In this document: piece after piece, positions 1-8,345 of the stretch
Layout of the letters: each line of letters starts with the position of its first letter
How positions within the stretch are numbered: the first letter of the stretch is position 1
NCBI GenBank assembly: GCA_902488725.1
Contig: CABTXO010000005.1
Coordinates: 1 to 17,990 of the forward strand
DNA: 17,990 bases
Direction of reading: 5' to 3'
Source of the DNA: an uncultured Bacteroidales bacterium
Lineage (GTDB): Bacteria > Bacteroidota > Bacteroidia > Bacteroidales > UBA932
Program-made: the position numbers and the translations under genes
The notes under the pieces: model-generated
Database searches by the model: none
Seen by the model: the letters and a program-made list of their open reading frames with translations, nothing else
What the model was told of the DNA's origin: nothing

Positions 1-1
1 C

Positions 2-1381
2 AACCCCGAGAAGGGCGGCAACGAAAGCATCCCCGGGCCCTACCGGGTCTCTCCGGCCGCCAAGGCGGGGCTGGTCTGCGGCGACGAAATCCTCGCCATC
101 GACGGCGTGTCCACGCACGGGCTGACCAGCCAGGAGGGTTCCGAGAAGATGCGCGGGAAACCCGGCACCACCGCGGTGCTGCGCGTGCTGAAACTCCGCA
201 CGAAGGACACGGTCGACGTCCCCGTCGTCCGGGAGCGGATCCACCTGCCGGACGTGGAATATGCCGGCATGCTGAACGACACGACGGGCTACATTCTGCA
301 GACCGGATTCACTGAAAACGTGTCGGCGGACGTGAAAAACGCCTTCCTGAAGTTGAAGAAGGCGGGCATGAAGAAACTGGTGCTGGACCTGCGCGGCAAC
401 GGAGGCGGGCTGCTCAGCGAAGCGGTGAACATCGTCGGGATGTTTGTTCCGAAGGGTTCGCTGGTCGTTTCCCAGAAGGGAATCGCCAATGGTTCCAGTT
501 CCGAAATGAAAACCACCTCAGAGCCCGTCGACACGGAGATTCCGATCGTCGTGCTGGTGAATTCCGGCTCGGCCTCCGCCTCGGAAATCGTTTCGGGAGC
601 CCTCCAGGATATGGACCGCGCCACGATCATCGGGGAAAGGACGTTCGGAAAAGGGCTGGTCCAGACCATCCGGCCGCTGCCGTACAACGGCCAGGTGAAG
701 GTCACCACCGCCAAATACTACACCCCTTCCGGGCGCTGCGTGCAGGCGATTGACTATGCCCACCGCAACGAGGACGGCAGTGTCGGGCATATTCCCGACT
801 CCCTCACCCACGAATTCAAGACCGCCCGCGGACGAACTGTCCGCGACGGCGGCGGCATCACCCCGGACTTTGTCATCAAAGGACGCGACTACAGCCGCCT
901 GACCTATTCCCTTGTCGTAAACGGTCTCGTGGGCCAGTATGCGCTGGACTACGTCCGGAAGCATCCATCCGTGAAGCCGATCGATGCCGGATGGCCCCTG
1001 ACGGCCCCCGAACTCGCCGCCCGGAAAGCCGCCGGCCGCGAATTCTTCCTTTCGGACGCTGAATATGCCGACTTCGTCAACTTCGCGAAAACCAAGGAGT
1101 TCGACTATCGCTCCTCCGCCCGCACCCTCTTCGACCAGATGAAAAAAGAACTGACGAAGGACGGCCTGGCGGAAAACATGTCCGCCGAACTGGATGCCCT
1201 GCAGAAAGCCCTCGAGATGGACAAGGAAACCTTCCTGAACCTCAAGAAGACCGAGATCATCCCCTTCCTGGAAGAGGAAATCGCCGTCCGCTACTTCTTC
1301 CAGGAAGCCGGCATCCAAGTCCGCCTCCGCTACGACGACCAGCTCCGCGAAGCCCTCGGAAAACCGCTGATTCAGCCCTAG
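2..1381 (+). CDS. S41 family C-terminal processing peptidase (partial, N-terminus off the left edge)
   Basis: Serine endopeptidase of the S41/CTP (tail-specific protease) family, which cuts proteins near their C-terminus in the periplasm or at the cell envelope. The frame is open from base 2, so the start and any signal peptide lie outside the window. The visible protein begins in a PDZ domain (YRVSPAAKAGL..GDEILAIDG at about bases 40-108), followed by the S41 core. The catalytic Ser-Lys pair is visible: the nucleophile is the middle Ser of GSASASEI (codon 575-577) and the Lys is in FGKG (codon 650-652), 25 residues apart as in known CTPs. LRGNGGG at about 392-412 is the usual core motif. About 140 residues follow the peptidase core and form a helical, charged C-terminal region, common in Bacteroidetes members. 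It converges on RNase R and overlaps it in a shared CTAG. The family call is firm; the physiological substrate cannot be told. Confidence 0.93.
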   Translation, partial: NPEKGGNESIPGPYRVSPAAKAGLVCGDEILAIDGVSTHGLTSQEGSEKMRGKPGTTAVLRVLKLRTKDTVDVPVVRERIHLPDVEYAGMLNDTTGYILQTGFTENVSADVKNAFLKLKKAGMKKLVLDLRGNGGGLLSEAVNIVGMFVPKGSLVVSQKGIANGSSSEMKTTSEPVDTEIPIVVLVNSGSASASEIVSGALQDMDRATIIGERTFGKGLVQTIRPLPYNGQVKVTTAKYYTPSGRCVQAIDYAHRNEDGSVGHIPDSLTHEFKTARGRTVRDGGGITPDFVIKGRDYSRLTYSLVVNGLVGQYALDYVRKHPSVKPIDAGWPLTAPELAARKAAGREFFLSDAEYADFVNFAKTKEFDYRSSARTLFDQMKKELTKDGLAENMSAELDALQKALEMDKETFLNLKKTEIIPFLEEEIAVRYFFQEAGIQVRLRYDDQLREALGKPLIQP

Positions 1382-3657
1382 TGCCGGTTGCGGCCGCCGC
1401 GCTGACGGGCGCGGAAGCGGTCGTGGCGGGACTTGTCCCGCTCTTCCTTCGCATCGATTCCCTTGACGTGGTTCTCTTTGAGGCGGGTTTCCAGCCCCGT
1501 TTCGATGAGTTCGTAGTCGAGCAGCTTCTGCTCGAGATTGGTGGCCTTCACCCGGATCTTGACCGGGTCGCCCAGGTGGTAGACGGTACCGGTGCGGTGC
1601 CCGACGATGCGGTAGTTCGCTTCGTCGAACTCGTAGAAGTCTGACTTGATGTCGCGCAGCGGCACCATGCCCTCGATCATCGTCGGGTGGACCTCCACGT
1701 ACATGCCCCATTCAGTCAGACCGGAGATGTCGCCCTCGAACTCCTGTCCGATCTTGTCCTGCATGTATTCCACGAGCTTGTACTTGATGCTGTCGCGCTC
1801 GGCGTTGGCGGCGATGACCTCCCGCTCGGAGGCATGCTGGCACTGCTCTTCAAAATAGGCCTTGTTCTGGCTGTCGGCATGGTCCAGATACATCGCCAGG
1901 AGGCGGTGGACCATGGTGTCCGGATAACGGCGGATCGGTGAGGTGAAATGCGTGTAGAATTTGAAGGCAAGGCCGTAGTGGCCGATGTTGTCGGTGGTGT
2001 AGATGGCCTTGGCCATGGCGCGCAGCGCGATCATCTGGAAGGCATCGCACTCCGGCTTGCCCTTGGACTCGTTCAGCAGGGCATTCAGGGATTTTGCTAC
2101 TTCCCGGCCGCTGCCGGTGGTGCCCATCTTGTAGCCGAAATTGCTCGCGAATTCGGACAGGCCGGCGATCTTCTCGGCATTGGGTTCTCCATGCACGCGG
2201 TAGATGAATGTCTTCGCGTTCTTGTCCGGCTTCCCGTTCATTTTGCCGGAAGTCGCGATGAATTCCGCGACGCTGCGGTTGGCCAGCAGCATGAACTCCT
2301 CGATGAGCCAGTTGGCCTCCTTGGAAATCTTCTCATACACGTTGACCGGGCGGCCGGCGGCATCCACCTCCACCTTCATTTCAGGGCGTTCGAAGCTGAT
2401 GGCACCCTTCGCGAAACGCTCCTTGCGCAGCTTCGCGGCAAGGTCGTTCAGAATCAGGATGGCCTCCTTCTGCGCCTGCGGGATGAGAGTTCCCTCCAGG
2501 ATGCCTTCGCCCATCGCAGCTTCCGAGCCGATCTTCGGGTCTTTCAGAGGGGTGTTCCCGTCGGTCCCGCCGCGCAGCTCCATATTCAGGGATTCCTGCC
2601 CGTTGTCGATGATCTGCTGCGCCGTCTCGTAGGCGAATCGGTAGTCGGAACGGATGACCGTGCGGCCGAACCAGCGGCTGACGACCGCGGCTTCCGGGGT
2701 GATTTCAAAAATGGTGGAGAAGGTCAGCTTGTCCTCCTTCGGACGGAGGGAGCAGAGCTTGTTGGACAGCTTCTCGGGAAGCATCGGGACGGTCCGGTCC
2801 ACCAGATAGACCGAAGTCCCGCGGGTCTGCGCTTCCTTGTCCACCAGCGAACCGGGCTTCACATAGTACGACACGTCCGCGATGTGCACGCCGACTTCGT
2901 AGTTGCCGTTGTCCAGCTTCCTCAGCGACAGGGCATCGTCGAAGTCCTTGGCATCGGCCGGGTCGATGGTGAAGGTCAGGGCCTCGCGGCAGTCGCGGCG
3001 GCCCTGCAGGTCCTTGGGGGTGATCACATCCGAGATGGCATCGGCCGCATTTTCCACGGCGGCGTCGAACTTGTAAGGCAGCCCGTATTCTGCGAGGATC
3101 GCATGCATCTCGGTGTCGTTGGCACCGGGCGCGCCGAGGATGTCCACGATGTGACCCTTCGGATTCGGTTCCCTGCGGTTCCAGCCGTCGATCACGGCCG
3201 CGACCTTCATGCCCTTGAGTTTGGCGGGGTCCTCCCCTTCCGGGATCGGGACCGAAATGTCGTAGGGCATATTCCGGGACTGCATCAGCACCCAGGCTTG
3301 TGCACCGACGATGTGGAGCACGCCCACGAAGGGCTTGACGCTCCGCTTTACGATTTCGATGATTTCACCTTCCCGGCGCTTTTCGTTGCCCTTTCCTTTC
3401 TCGCGGGTTACCACCACTTTCACGGTGTCCCCGTTCAGGGCGCCCCGGGTCTTGGAGGCTTTCACGAACACGTCGTTGTCGGTATCGTCCGCGATGACCA
3501 CGAACACGAACCCTTCGCGGGTCATCTGTACCTTGCCCGTGACCTGCACCTTGGGCACCCGAGCCGGCTTGTCCTTGCGGGAACCGAATTTGATGTCCCG
3601 CAGGAATTCTCTGCCGCTTTTTCTGCCGCCCCCCTGGCGGCGATTGTGTCTACTCAT
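1378..3657 (-). CDS. rnr: Ribonuclease R (3'-5' exoribonuclease, RNB family)
   Basis: Hydrolytic 3'-5' exoribonuclease that degrades structured RNA in the cytoplasm. 759 residues, close to the usual RNase R length. Order: short basic N-terminus, cold-shock-type OB domains (about 40-190), the RNB catalytic domain, and an S1 domain near the C-terminus (about 645-735) ending in an Arg/Lys-rich tail (HDRFRARQRGGRNRH). The RNB metal-binding acids are visible in TIDPADAKDFDDA: D232, D238, D240 and D241, with the same spacing as the catalytic Asp cluster of E. coli RNase R. No N-terminal helix-turn-helix extension is seen, unlike in E. coli. I chose the ATG at 3655-3657. The frame stays open to a TTG at 3679-3681, but that codon lies inside the predicted -7 promoter box. 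It is transcribed divergently from the mannose operon and ends in a 3-base overlap with the S41 peptidase gene. Confidence 0.95.
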   Translation of the reverse strand: MSRHNRRQGGGRKSGREFLRDIKFGSRKDKPARVPKVQVTGKVQMTREGFVFVVIADDTDNDVFVKASKTRGALNGDTVKVVVTREKGKGNEKRREGEIIEIVKRSVKPFVGVLHIVGAQAWVLMQSRNMPYDISVPIPEGEDPAKLKGMKVAAVIDGWNRREPNPKGHIVDILGAPGANDTEMHAILAEYGLPYKFDAAVENAADAISDVITPKDLQGRRDCREALTFTIDPADAKDFDDALSLRKLDNGNYEVGVHIADVSYYVKPGSLVDKEAQTRGTSVYLVDRTVPMLPEKLSNKLCSLRPKEDKLTFSTIFEITPEAAVVSRWFGRTVIRSDYRFAYETAQQIIDNGQESLNMELRGGTDGNTPLKDPKIGSEAAMGEGILEGTLIPQAQKEAILILNDLAAKLRKERFAKGAISFERPEMKVEVDAAGRPVNVYEKISKEANWLIEEFMLLANRSVAEFIATSGKMNGKPDKNAKTFIYRVHGEPNAEKIAGLSEFASNFGYKMGTTGSGREVAKSLNALLNESKGKPECDAFQMIALRAMAKAIYTTDNIGHYGLAFKFYTHFTSPIRRYPDTMVHRLLAMYLDHADSQNKAYFEEQCQHASEREVIAANAERDSIKYKLVEYMQDKIGQEFEGDISGLTEWGMYVEVHPTMIEGMVPLRDIKSDFYEFDEANYRIVGHRTGTVYHLGDPVKIRVKATNLEQKLLDYELIETGLETRLKENHVKGIDAKEERDKSRHDRFRARQRGGRNRH

Positions 3658-3678
3658 ATTTTTCCGATTGATTCTGCA

Positions 3679-3714
3679 CAAAGGTACGAATATTCAGGAA
3701 TTATCCTGCGCAAA
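3679..3714 (-). promoter_or_regulatory. Putative rnr promoter (Bacteroidetes type)
   Basis: On the minus strand 3686-3679 reads TACCTTTG, a full match to the Bacteroidetes -7 box TAnnTTTG, about 22 bases upstream of the rnr ATG. A TTTG at 3714-3711 could be the -33 element, but the 24-base spacer is longer than the usual 19-21. The -7 box is the stronger part of this call. Confidence 0.5.
3695..3708. promoter_or_regulatory. 14-bp palindrome in the divergent rnr / mannose-operon region
   Basis: Perfect inverted repeat CAGGA-ATTA-TCCTG. It sits between the putative -33 and -7 elements of rnr and about 75 bp upstream of the first GH92 gene, a position where a DNA-binding regulator could act on either gene. 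A second, shorter inverted repeat (TTCCG / CGGAA, 3715-3719 and 3727-3731) follows. No regulator gene is present in the window, so an operator role is only inferred. Confidence 0.25.
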
Positions 3715-3754
3715 TTCCGCCTGAGACGGAAGGGGGAAATTCGAAGATTTTTCC

Positions 3755-3762
3755 GATATTTG
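3755..3762 (+). promoter_or_regulatory. Weak -7 box candidate for the GH92/ROK/manA operon
   Basis: GATATTTG matches the TAnnTTTG consensus at all positions but the first, 22 bases before the GH92 start codon, similar in distance to the other promoters here. No TTTG is seen at a proper -33 distance, so the call is tentative. Confidence 0.25.
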
Positions 3763-3784
3763 TTCTGCTTCAACTGCATTCGAG

Positions 3785-6037
3785 ATGACATCCTTTCTTT
3801 CAAGAACTTCATGCTGCCTCCTGAGTGCGACGGCAGTCCTGTCCTGCACAAGTCCGGCGGCAGGGCCGGCGGAAGATTTCACCCGGTTCGTCGATGTGAA
3901 AATCGGCAGCGGGGGGCACGGGCATGTGTTCGTGGGTGCGAGCGTCCCGTTCGGAATGGTCCAGCTGGGACCGACCAGCATCCCGCAAGACTGGGACTGG
4001 ACCTCGGGCTACCACGACAGCGACTCCACCGTCATCGGCTTTTCCCACACCCATCTCAACGGAACCGGCATCGGAGACCTCTTCGACGTGACCCTGATGC
4101 CCGTGGTCGGTTCCGTTGCATATGCCCGCGGCAGCGAGCCGGCGGACGGCAGCCCCGAGGCGGTCGCCACCGCGCAGGCGACGGGGCTCTGGTCCTACGC
4201 CGACCGCAACAAGGAGGTCGCGAAGCCCTGGTACTACAGCGTGCCCCTCACCCGGTACGGCATCACGGCGGAAATGACCGCGACGGACCGCGTGGGCCTG
4301 AGCCGCTACACCTTCCCTGCCAGCGAGGAAGCGGCGGTGGTGATCGACCTGGAGAACGGCGGCTGCTGGGACAAGGCCACCGAAACCCACCTGGAAGCCG
4401 TGGACAGCTGCACCGTGCGGGGCTACCGCTTCTCGACTGGCTGGGCGCGGGACCAGAAGGTCTATTTCGTCGCGCAATTCTCCAAGCCCTTCGATTCGCT
4501 GGCCGTCATTCCGGCCAAGGCGGACGGGGCCGGGAAATATGGCCGCGCGTGCTTCCGGACGAAGGAGGGCGAGCAGATTCTCGTGAAGGTGGCCCTTTCC
4601 GCCGTCAGCGACGGGAACGCCCGGTTGAATATGGACGGGAGTGAACTGACCAAGGAAGGGGTCTGGGATTTCGATGCCGTAGCGGATGCCGGCAAGAAAG
4701 CCTGGAACGAAGAACTCTCCAAGGTCCGCATCCAGACCGCCGACACCGATGCCCGAACTGTGTTCTACACCGCCCTCTACCACACGATGATCACCCCCTC
4801 CCTCTTCTGCGACGTGAACGGGGACTACCGGGGCGCGGACGGGGAAATCCACAAATCGGACGGTTTCACGAACTACACCACCTTCTCGCTCTGGGACACC
4901 TACCGGGCCCAGATGCCCCTGATGACGATTCTCCAGCCCGAGCGGGAAGTGGACATGGTGAACACGATGCTGCACATCTACCGGCAGCAGGGCCGACTGC
5001 CGGTCTGGCACCTGGTGGGCAACGAGACCGACTGCATGGTCGGAAATCCGGGTGTCATCGCCGTTGCGGACGCCGTCGTGAAAGGCTTCGGCGGCACCGA
5101 CAAGGAACTCGCCTGGGAAGCCCTGAAGACCACCGGCATGGGCAAGGACCGCGGACAGGACCTGCGGCAGCAGTACGGCTTCATCCCCTCCGACCTGTAC
5201 AACGAATCCATCGGCAACGACATGGAATATGCCATTGCGGACGGGGCCCTCGCCCAGGCGGCGGACTACCTCGGCAAGACCGGGGACGCGGCCTTCTTCC
5301 GCGAGCGCAGCCACTCCTGGCGGCACTACATGGACCCGGAGACCCTCCAGGCCCGCGGCCGGTTCGCCGACGGGAGCTGGCGCACCCCGTTCAACCCCTA
5401 CTACTCCAACCACCGGGAGCAGGACTACGTGGAAGGCACGGCCTGGCAGTACACCTGGCTCGCCCCGCAGGATTTTGACGGGCTGGTGGAATTCTACGGC
5501 TCCCGTGAAAAGTTCGTGGAGCGGCTGGATTCCCTCTTCCTGGCCGACAGCCGGATTGAAGGGGAGAACGTGTCTTCCGACATCTCGGGCCTGATTGGGC
5601 AATATGTCCACGGCAACGAGCCCAGCCACCACATCATCTACTTCTACACCATGGCGGGCGAGCCCGGCAAGGCCGCCGACAAGCTGCGCCAGGTCTATTC
5701 CGAAATGTATGCGGCCGACCCGAACGGGCTGGCCGGCAACGAGGACTGCGGGCAGATGAGCGCCTGGTTCGTCCTTTCCTCGATGGGCTTCTACGAGGCG
5801 GAACCCGCCTCGACCCGCTACTGGTTCGGCGCCCCGCTGTTCGAGGAAGCGGACGTCCGGGTGGCGGGCGGCTTCCTGCGCATCCGCGCCGAAGGGCTGA
5901 GCAAGGAAAATCCTTACATTCAGCGCGTCACCCTCAACGGGAAAGACTACCGGAAAGCCTGGATTGACTATGCTGACATCGTCCGCGGCGGGACGCTGAC
6001 CTTCCGCATGGGCCCCGTACCGAAAAAATGGTATTGA
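3785..6037 (+). CDS. GH92 family alpha-mannosidase, predicted lipoprotein (first of a tandem pair)
   Basis: Exo-acting, calcium-dependent, inverting alpha-mannosidase of glycoside hydrolase family 92, which removes terminal mannose from N-glycans or mannans. 750 residues, normal for the family. The N-terminus is a signal peptide ending in a lipobox (AVLSC, Cys21), so the enzyme is probably lipid-anchored in the periplasm or on the surface. The N-terminal beta-sandwich carries the FVDVKIGSGGHGH and SVPFGMVQLGP motifs; the rest is the (alpha/alpha)6 catalytic domain. Glu550 in VEGTAWQYTW matches the family's general acid. The GNEDCGQMSAW motif (652-657 onward) carries the base/metal region; it has Asn652 where the neighbouring paralogue has Asp. 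The start ATG is the first in frame after the divergent promoter region. Its stop overlaps the next gene, so the two are co-transcribed. The exact linkage cleaved (alpha-1,2, 1,3, 1,4 or 1,6) cannot be read from the sequence. Confidence 0.93.
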   Translation: MTSFLSRTSCCLLSATAVLSCTSPAAGPAEDFTRFVDVKIGSGGHGHVFVGASVPFGMVQLGPTSIPQDWDWTSGYHDSDSTVIGFSHTHLNGTGIGDLFDVTLMPVVGSVAYARGSEPADGSPEAVATAQATGLWSYADRNKEVAKPWYYSVPLTRYGITAEMTATDRVGLSRYTFPASEEAAVVIDLENGGCWDKATETHLEAVDSCTVRGYRFSTGWARDQKVYFVAQFSKPFDSLAVIPAKADGAGKYGRACFRTKEGEQILVKVALSAVSDGNARLNMDGSELTKEGVWDFDAVADAGKKAWNEELSKVRIQTADTDARTVFYTALYHTMITPSLFCDVNGDYRGADGEIHKSDGFTNYTTFSLWDTYRAQMPLMTILQPEREVDMVNTMLHIYRQQGRLPVWHLVGNETDCMVGNPGVIAVADAVVKGFGGTDKELAWEALKTTGMGKDRGQDLRQQYGFIPSDLYNESIGNDMEYAIADGALAQAADYLGKTGDAAFFRERSHSWRHYMDPETLQARGRFADGSWRTPFNPYYSNHREQDYVEGTAWQYTWLAPQDFDGLVEFYGSREKFVERLDSLFLADSRIEGENVSSDISGLIGQYVHGNEPSHHIIYFYTMAGEPGKAADKLRQVYSEMYAADPNGLAGNEDCGQMSAWFVLSSMGFYEAEPASTRYWFGAPLFEEADVRVAGGFLRIRAEGLSKENPYIQRVTLNGKDYRKAWIDYADIVRGGTLTFRMGPVPKKWY

Positions 6038-8340
6038 TGACAATGTACAAGAGCATTCTGGCAGGGATTGTCCTGCTCGCCGTCAGCTGTGCGGCGCAGA
6101 ACGAGCGGGGAATCGAACGGGGCGCCCGTCCGGTGGACTACGTGTCCACCCTGGTCGGCACGCAGTCCGACTATTCCTTCTCCGCCGGCAACACCTATCC
6201 CGCCACTGCCCTGCCCTGGGGAATGAATTTCTGGACCCCCCAGACGGGCAAGATGGGAGACGGGTGGACGTACACCTATTCCGCCCACAAGATCCGGGGC
6301 TTCAAGCAAACCCACCAGCCCTCTCCCTGGATCAACGACTACGGCCAGTTCTCGCTGATGCCGGTCCGGGATGCGTCCCTCGTGGACGAGGAGGCCCGGG
6401 CGAGCTGGTTCTCCCACAAGACCGAAATCGCGAAGCCGTATTCCTACAAAGTCTACCTGGCGGACCACGACATCTATGCCGAAGTCGCCCCGACGGAACG
6501 GGCGGCGGTGCTGCGGTTCACCTATCCGGACAGCGACTCTTCCGCCCTGGTCATCGACGCCTTCGACCGGGGCTCGGGCATCCGGATCGACCCCGCCGCC
6601 GGAGTGGTGAGCGGGTACACCACGCGCAACAGCGGCGGCGTCCCGGAGAATTTCCGGAACTGGTTCGTGGTGCGGCTGGACAAGCCGGTCGATTCCTGGA
6701 CACTGTATGACCGGGGACGGGAGAAAAGCGGCTCCGAGGTGCAGGGTGAGCATGCCCTCATCGTCCTGAAATTCAAGACAAAGCGGGGCGAACAGGTGCA
6801 AGCCCGGGTGGCCTCCTCCTTCATTTCCCCCGAACAGGCCGTCCGGAATCTCGACCGGGAGATCGGGAAAGCGGATTTTGATGCCGTCGAGGCCCGTGCA
6901 AAGGAACGCTGGAACGACATCCTCGGACGGATCAAGGTCGGGGGCGGCACGGAGGACCAGCTCCGCACCTTCTACTCCTGCCTCTACCGGAGCGTGCTCT
7001 TCCCGCGCAAGTTCTACGAGATCGACGCCACGGGGGCGCAGGTGCACTACAGTCCCTACGACGGGCAGGTCCATGCCGGCCCGCTTTACACCGACACGGG
7101 CTTCTGGGACACCTTCCGCGCACTCTTCCCGCTGCTGAATCTGGTCTATCCGGATGTCAACAAGGAGATTCAGCTCGGGATGGTGAACATCGCGAAGGAA
7201 AATCCCTATCTGCCCGAATGGGCCAGCCCGGGACATCGCGGCTGCATGATCGGCAACAATTCCGCTTCCGTGGTGGCCGATGCCGTCGTCAAGGGCGTCA
7301 GCACGACGGACCTGGACACGCTCTACCGCGCCATCGTGTACGGGACGACGAACTATATCCCCGAAATCAACTCCACGGGCCGCTACGGGCACGACTACTA
7401 CAACACCCTCGGCTATATTCCCTACGATGTGGGCATCCGGGAAAATGTGGCGCGCACCTTGGAATATGCCTACGACGACTGGTGCATCCTGCAGCTGGCG
7501 AAGCAGCTGGGACGCCCGCAGGAGGAACTGGACCGCTGGGCGGCAAGGGCGCTGAACTACCGGAACGTGTTCGACCCCGAAACCAGGCTGATGCGCGGCC
7601 GCAACCGGGACGGCAGCTTCCAGACGCCGTTCAGCCCGTACAAATGGGGGGATGCCTTCACCGAAGGCAACTCCTGGCACTACACCTGGTCAGTCTTCCA
7701 CGACATCCGGGGGCTCATCGATCTGATGGGCGGGGACGACGCCTTCAACCGGATGCTGGACTCCGTGTTCGTGGCGCCGCCGATCTACGACGACAGCTAC
7801 TACGGCTTCTGCATCCACGAGATCAAGGAGATGCAGGTCGCGCACATGGGGAACTACGCCCACGGCAACCAGCCGGCCCAGCACATGGCCTACCTCTACG
7901 ACTGGTCCGGCCAGCCCTGGAAGACCCAGCAGCGCGTGCGGGAAATCATGGACAAACTCTACGACGCCACTCCGACGGGCTACTGCGGCGACGAGGACAA
8001 CGGCCAGACCTCGGCCTGGTACGTGTTCTCCGCCCTGGGATTCTATCCCGTCTGCCCCGGCAGCGACCAGTACGCCCTCGGCGGACCGCTGTTCAAACGG
8101 GCGGAAATCTCCCTCGCGGGCGGCAAGACCCTGACCATCCGCGCCGACGACAATGCCCCCGACCGCTTCTACGTCGGCGGGATCACCCGCAACGGGAAGT
8201 CCTGGACGCGGACCTTCGTGGAATATGGCGACTTGATGACCGGCGGGACCCTGTCCTTCCGGATGACCGACCAGCCGGACAAGCACCGGAGCACGGCCCC
8301 CGAAGACAGGCCGTATTCATTCAGCAACTCAGAAAAATAA
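6037..8340 (+). CDS. GH92 family alpha-mannosidase, predicted lipoprotein (second of the pair)
   Basis: Second GH92 exo-alpha-mannosidase, 767 residues from the ATG at 6037. That start overlaps the TGA of the first GH92 gene (TGATG), which suggests translational coupling; ATGs at 6028 and 6043 are alternatives that change only a few residues. The signal peptide ends in LAVSC (Cys18), a lipoprotein site. The beta-sandwich begins with STLVGTQSDYSFSAGNTYP. Catalytic-domain landmarks are Glu543 in FTEGNSWHYTW (general acid) and Asp652/Asp654 in GDEDNGQTSAWY. The spacing of 109 and 111 residues between them agrees with what I recall of Glu533, Asp642 and Asp644 in the characterised enzyme BT3990. 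The two GH92 proteins here are clearly diverged, so they probably cut different linkages or act in sequence on one glycan. A 5-base gap separates this gene from the kinase gene. Confidence 0.93.
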   Translation: MTMYKSILAGIVLLAVSCAAQNERGIERGARPVDYVSTLVGTQSDYSFSAGNTYPATALPWGMNFWTPQTGKMGDGWTYTYSAHKIRGFKQTHQPSPWINDYGQFSLMPVRDASLVDEEARASWFSHKTEIAKPYSYKVYLADHDIYAEVAPTERAAVLRFTYPDSDSSALVIDAFDRGSGIRIDPAAGVVSGYTTRNSGGVPENFRNWFVVRLDKPVDSWTLYDRGREKSGSEVQGEHALIVLKFKTKRGEQVQARVASSFISPEQAVRNLDREIGKADFDAVEARAKERWNDILGRIKVGGGTEDQLRTFYSCLYRSVLFPRKFYEIDATGAQVHYSPYDGQVHAGPLYTDTGFWDTFRALFPLLNLVYPDVNKEIQLGMVNIAKENPYLPEWASPGHRGCMIGNNSASVVADAVVKGVSTTDLDTLYRAIVYGTTNYIPEINSTGRYGHDYYNTLGYIPYDVGIRENVARTLEYAYDDWCILQLAKQLGRPQEELDRWAARALNYRNVFDPETRLMRGRNRDGSFQTPFSPYKWGDAFTEGNSWHYTWSVFHDIRGLIDLMGGDDAFNRMLDSVFVAPPIYDDSYYGFCIHEIKEMQVAHMGNYAHGNQPAQHMAYLYDWSGQPWKTQQRVREIMDKLYDATPTGYCGDEDNGQTSAWYVFSALGFYPVCPGSDQYALGGPLFKRAEISLAGGKTLTIRADDNAPDRFYVGGITRNGKSWTRTFVEYGDLMTGGTLSFRMTDQPDKHRSTAPEDRPYSFSNSEK

Positions 8341-8345
8341 ATACC

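Noticed and set aside
3655..3681. TTG start at 3681 for RNase R, adding 8 residues
   Set aside because: The codon lies within the predicted -7 promoter box; the ATG at 3657 starts a normal basic N-terminus.
3809..6043. 744-codon open frame antisense to the first GH92 gene, and similar long antisense frames (5968-7680 minus, 11391-13187 plus, 1948-4644 plus)
   Set aside because: They lie opposite or across strongly supported genes, have low-complexity Gly/Val/Arg/His-rich translations and no recognisable domains. GC-rich third positions produce such antisense frames.
7218..8345. N-terminal extension of the ROK kinase frame back into the second GH92 gene
   Set aside because: The extension is out of frame within a clear GH92 gene. 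The ATG at 8346 directly precedes the kinase phosphate loop.
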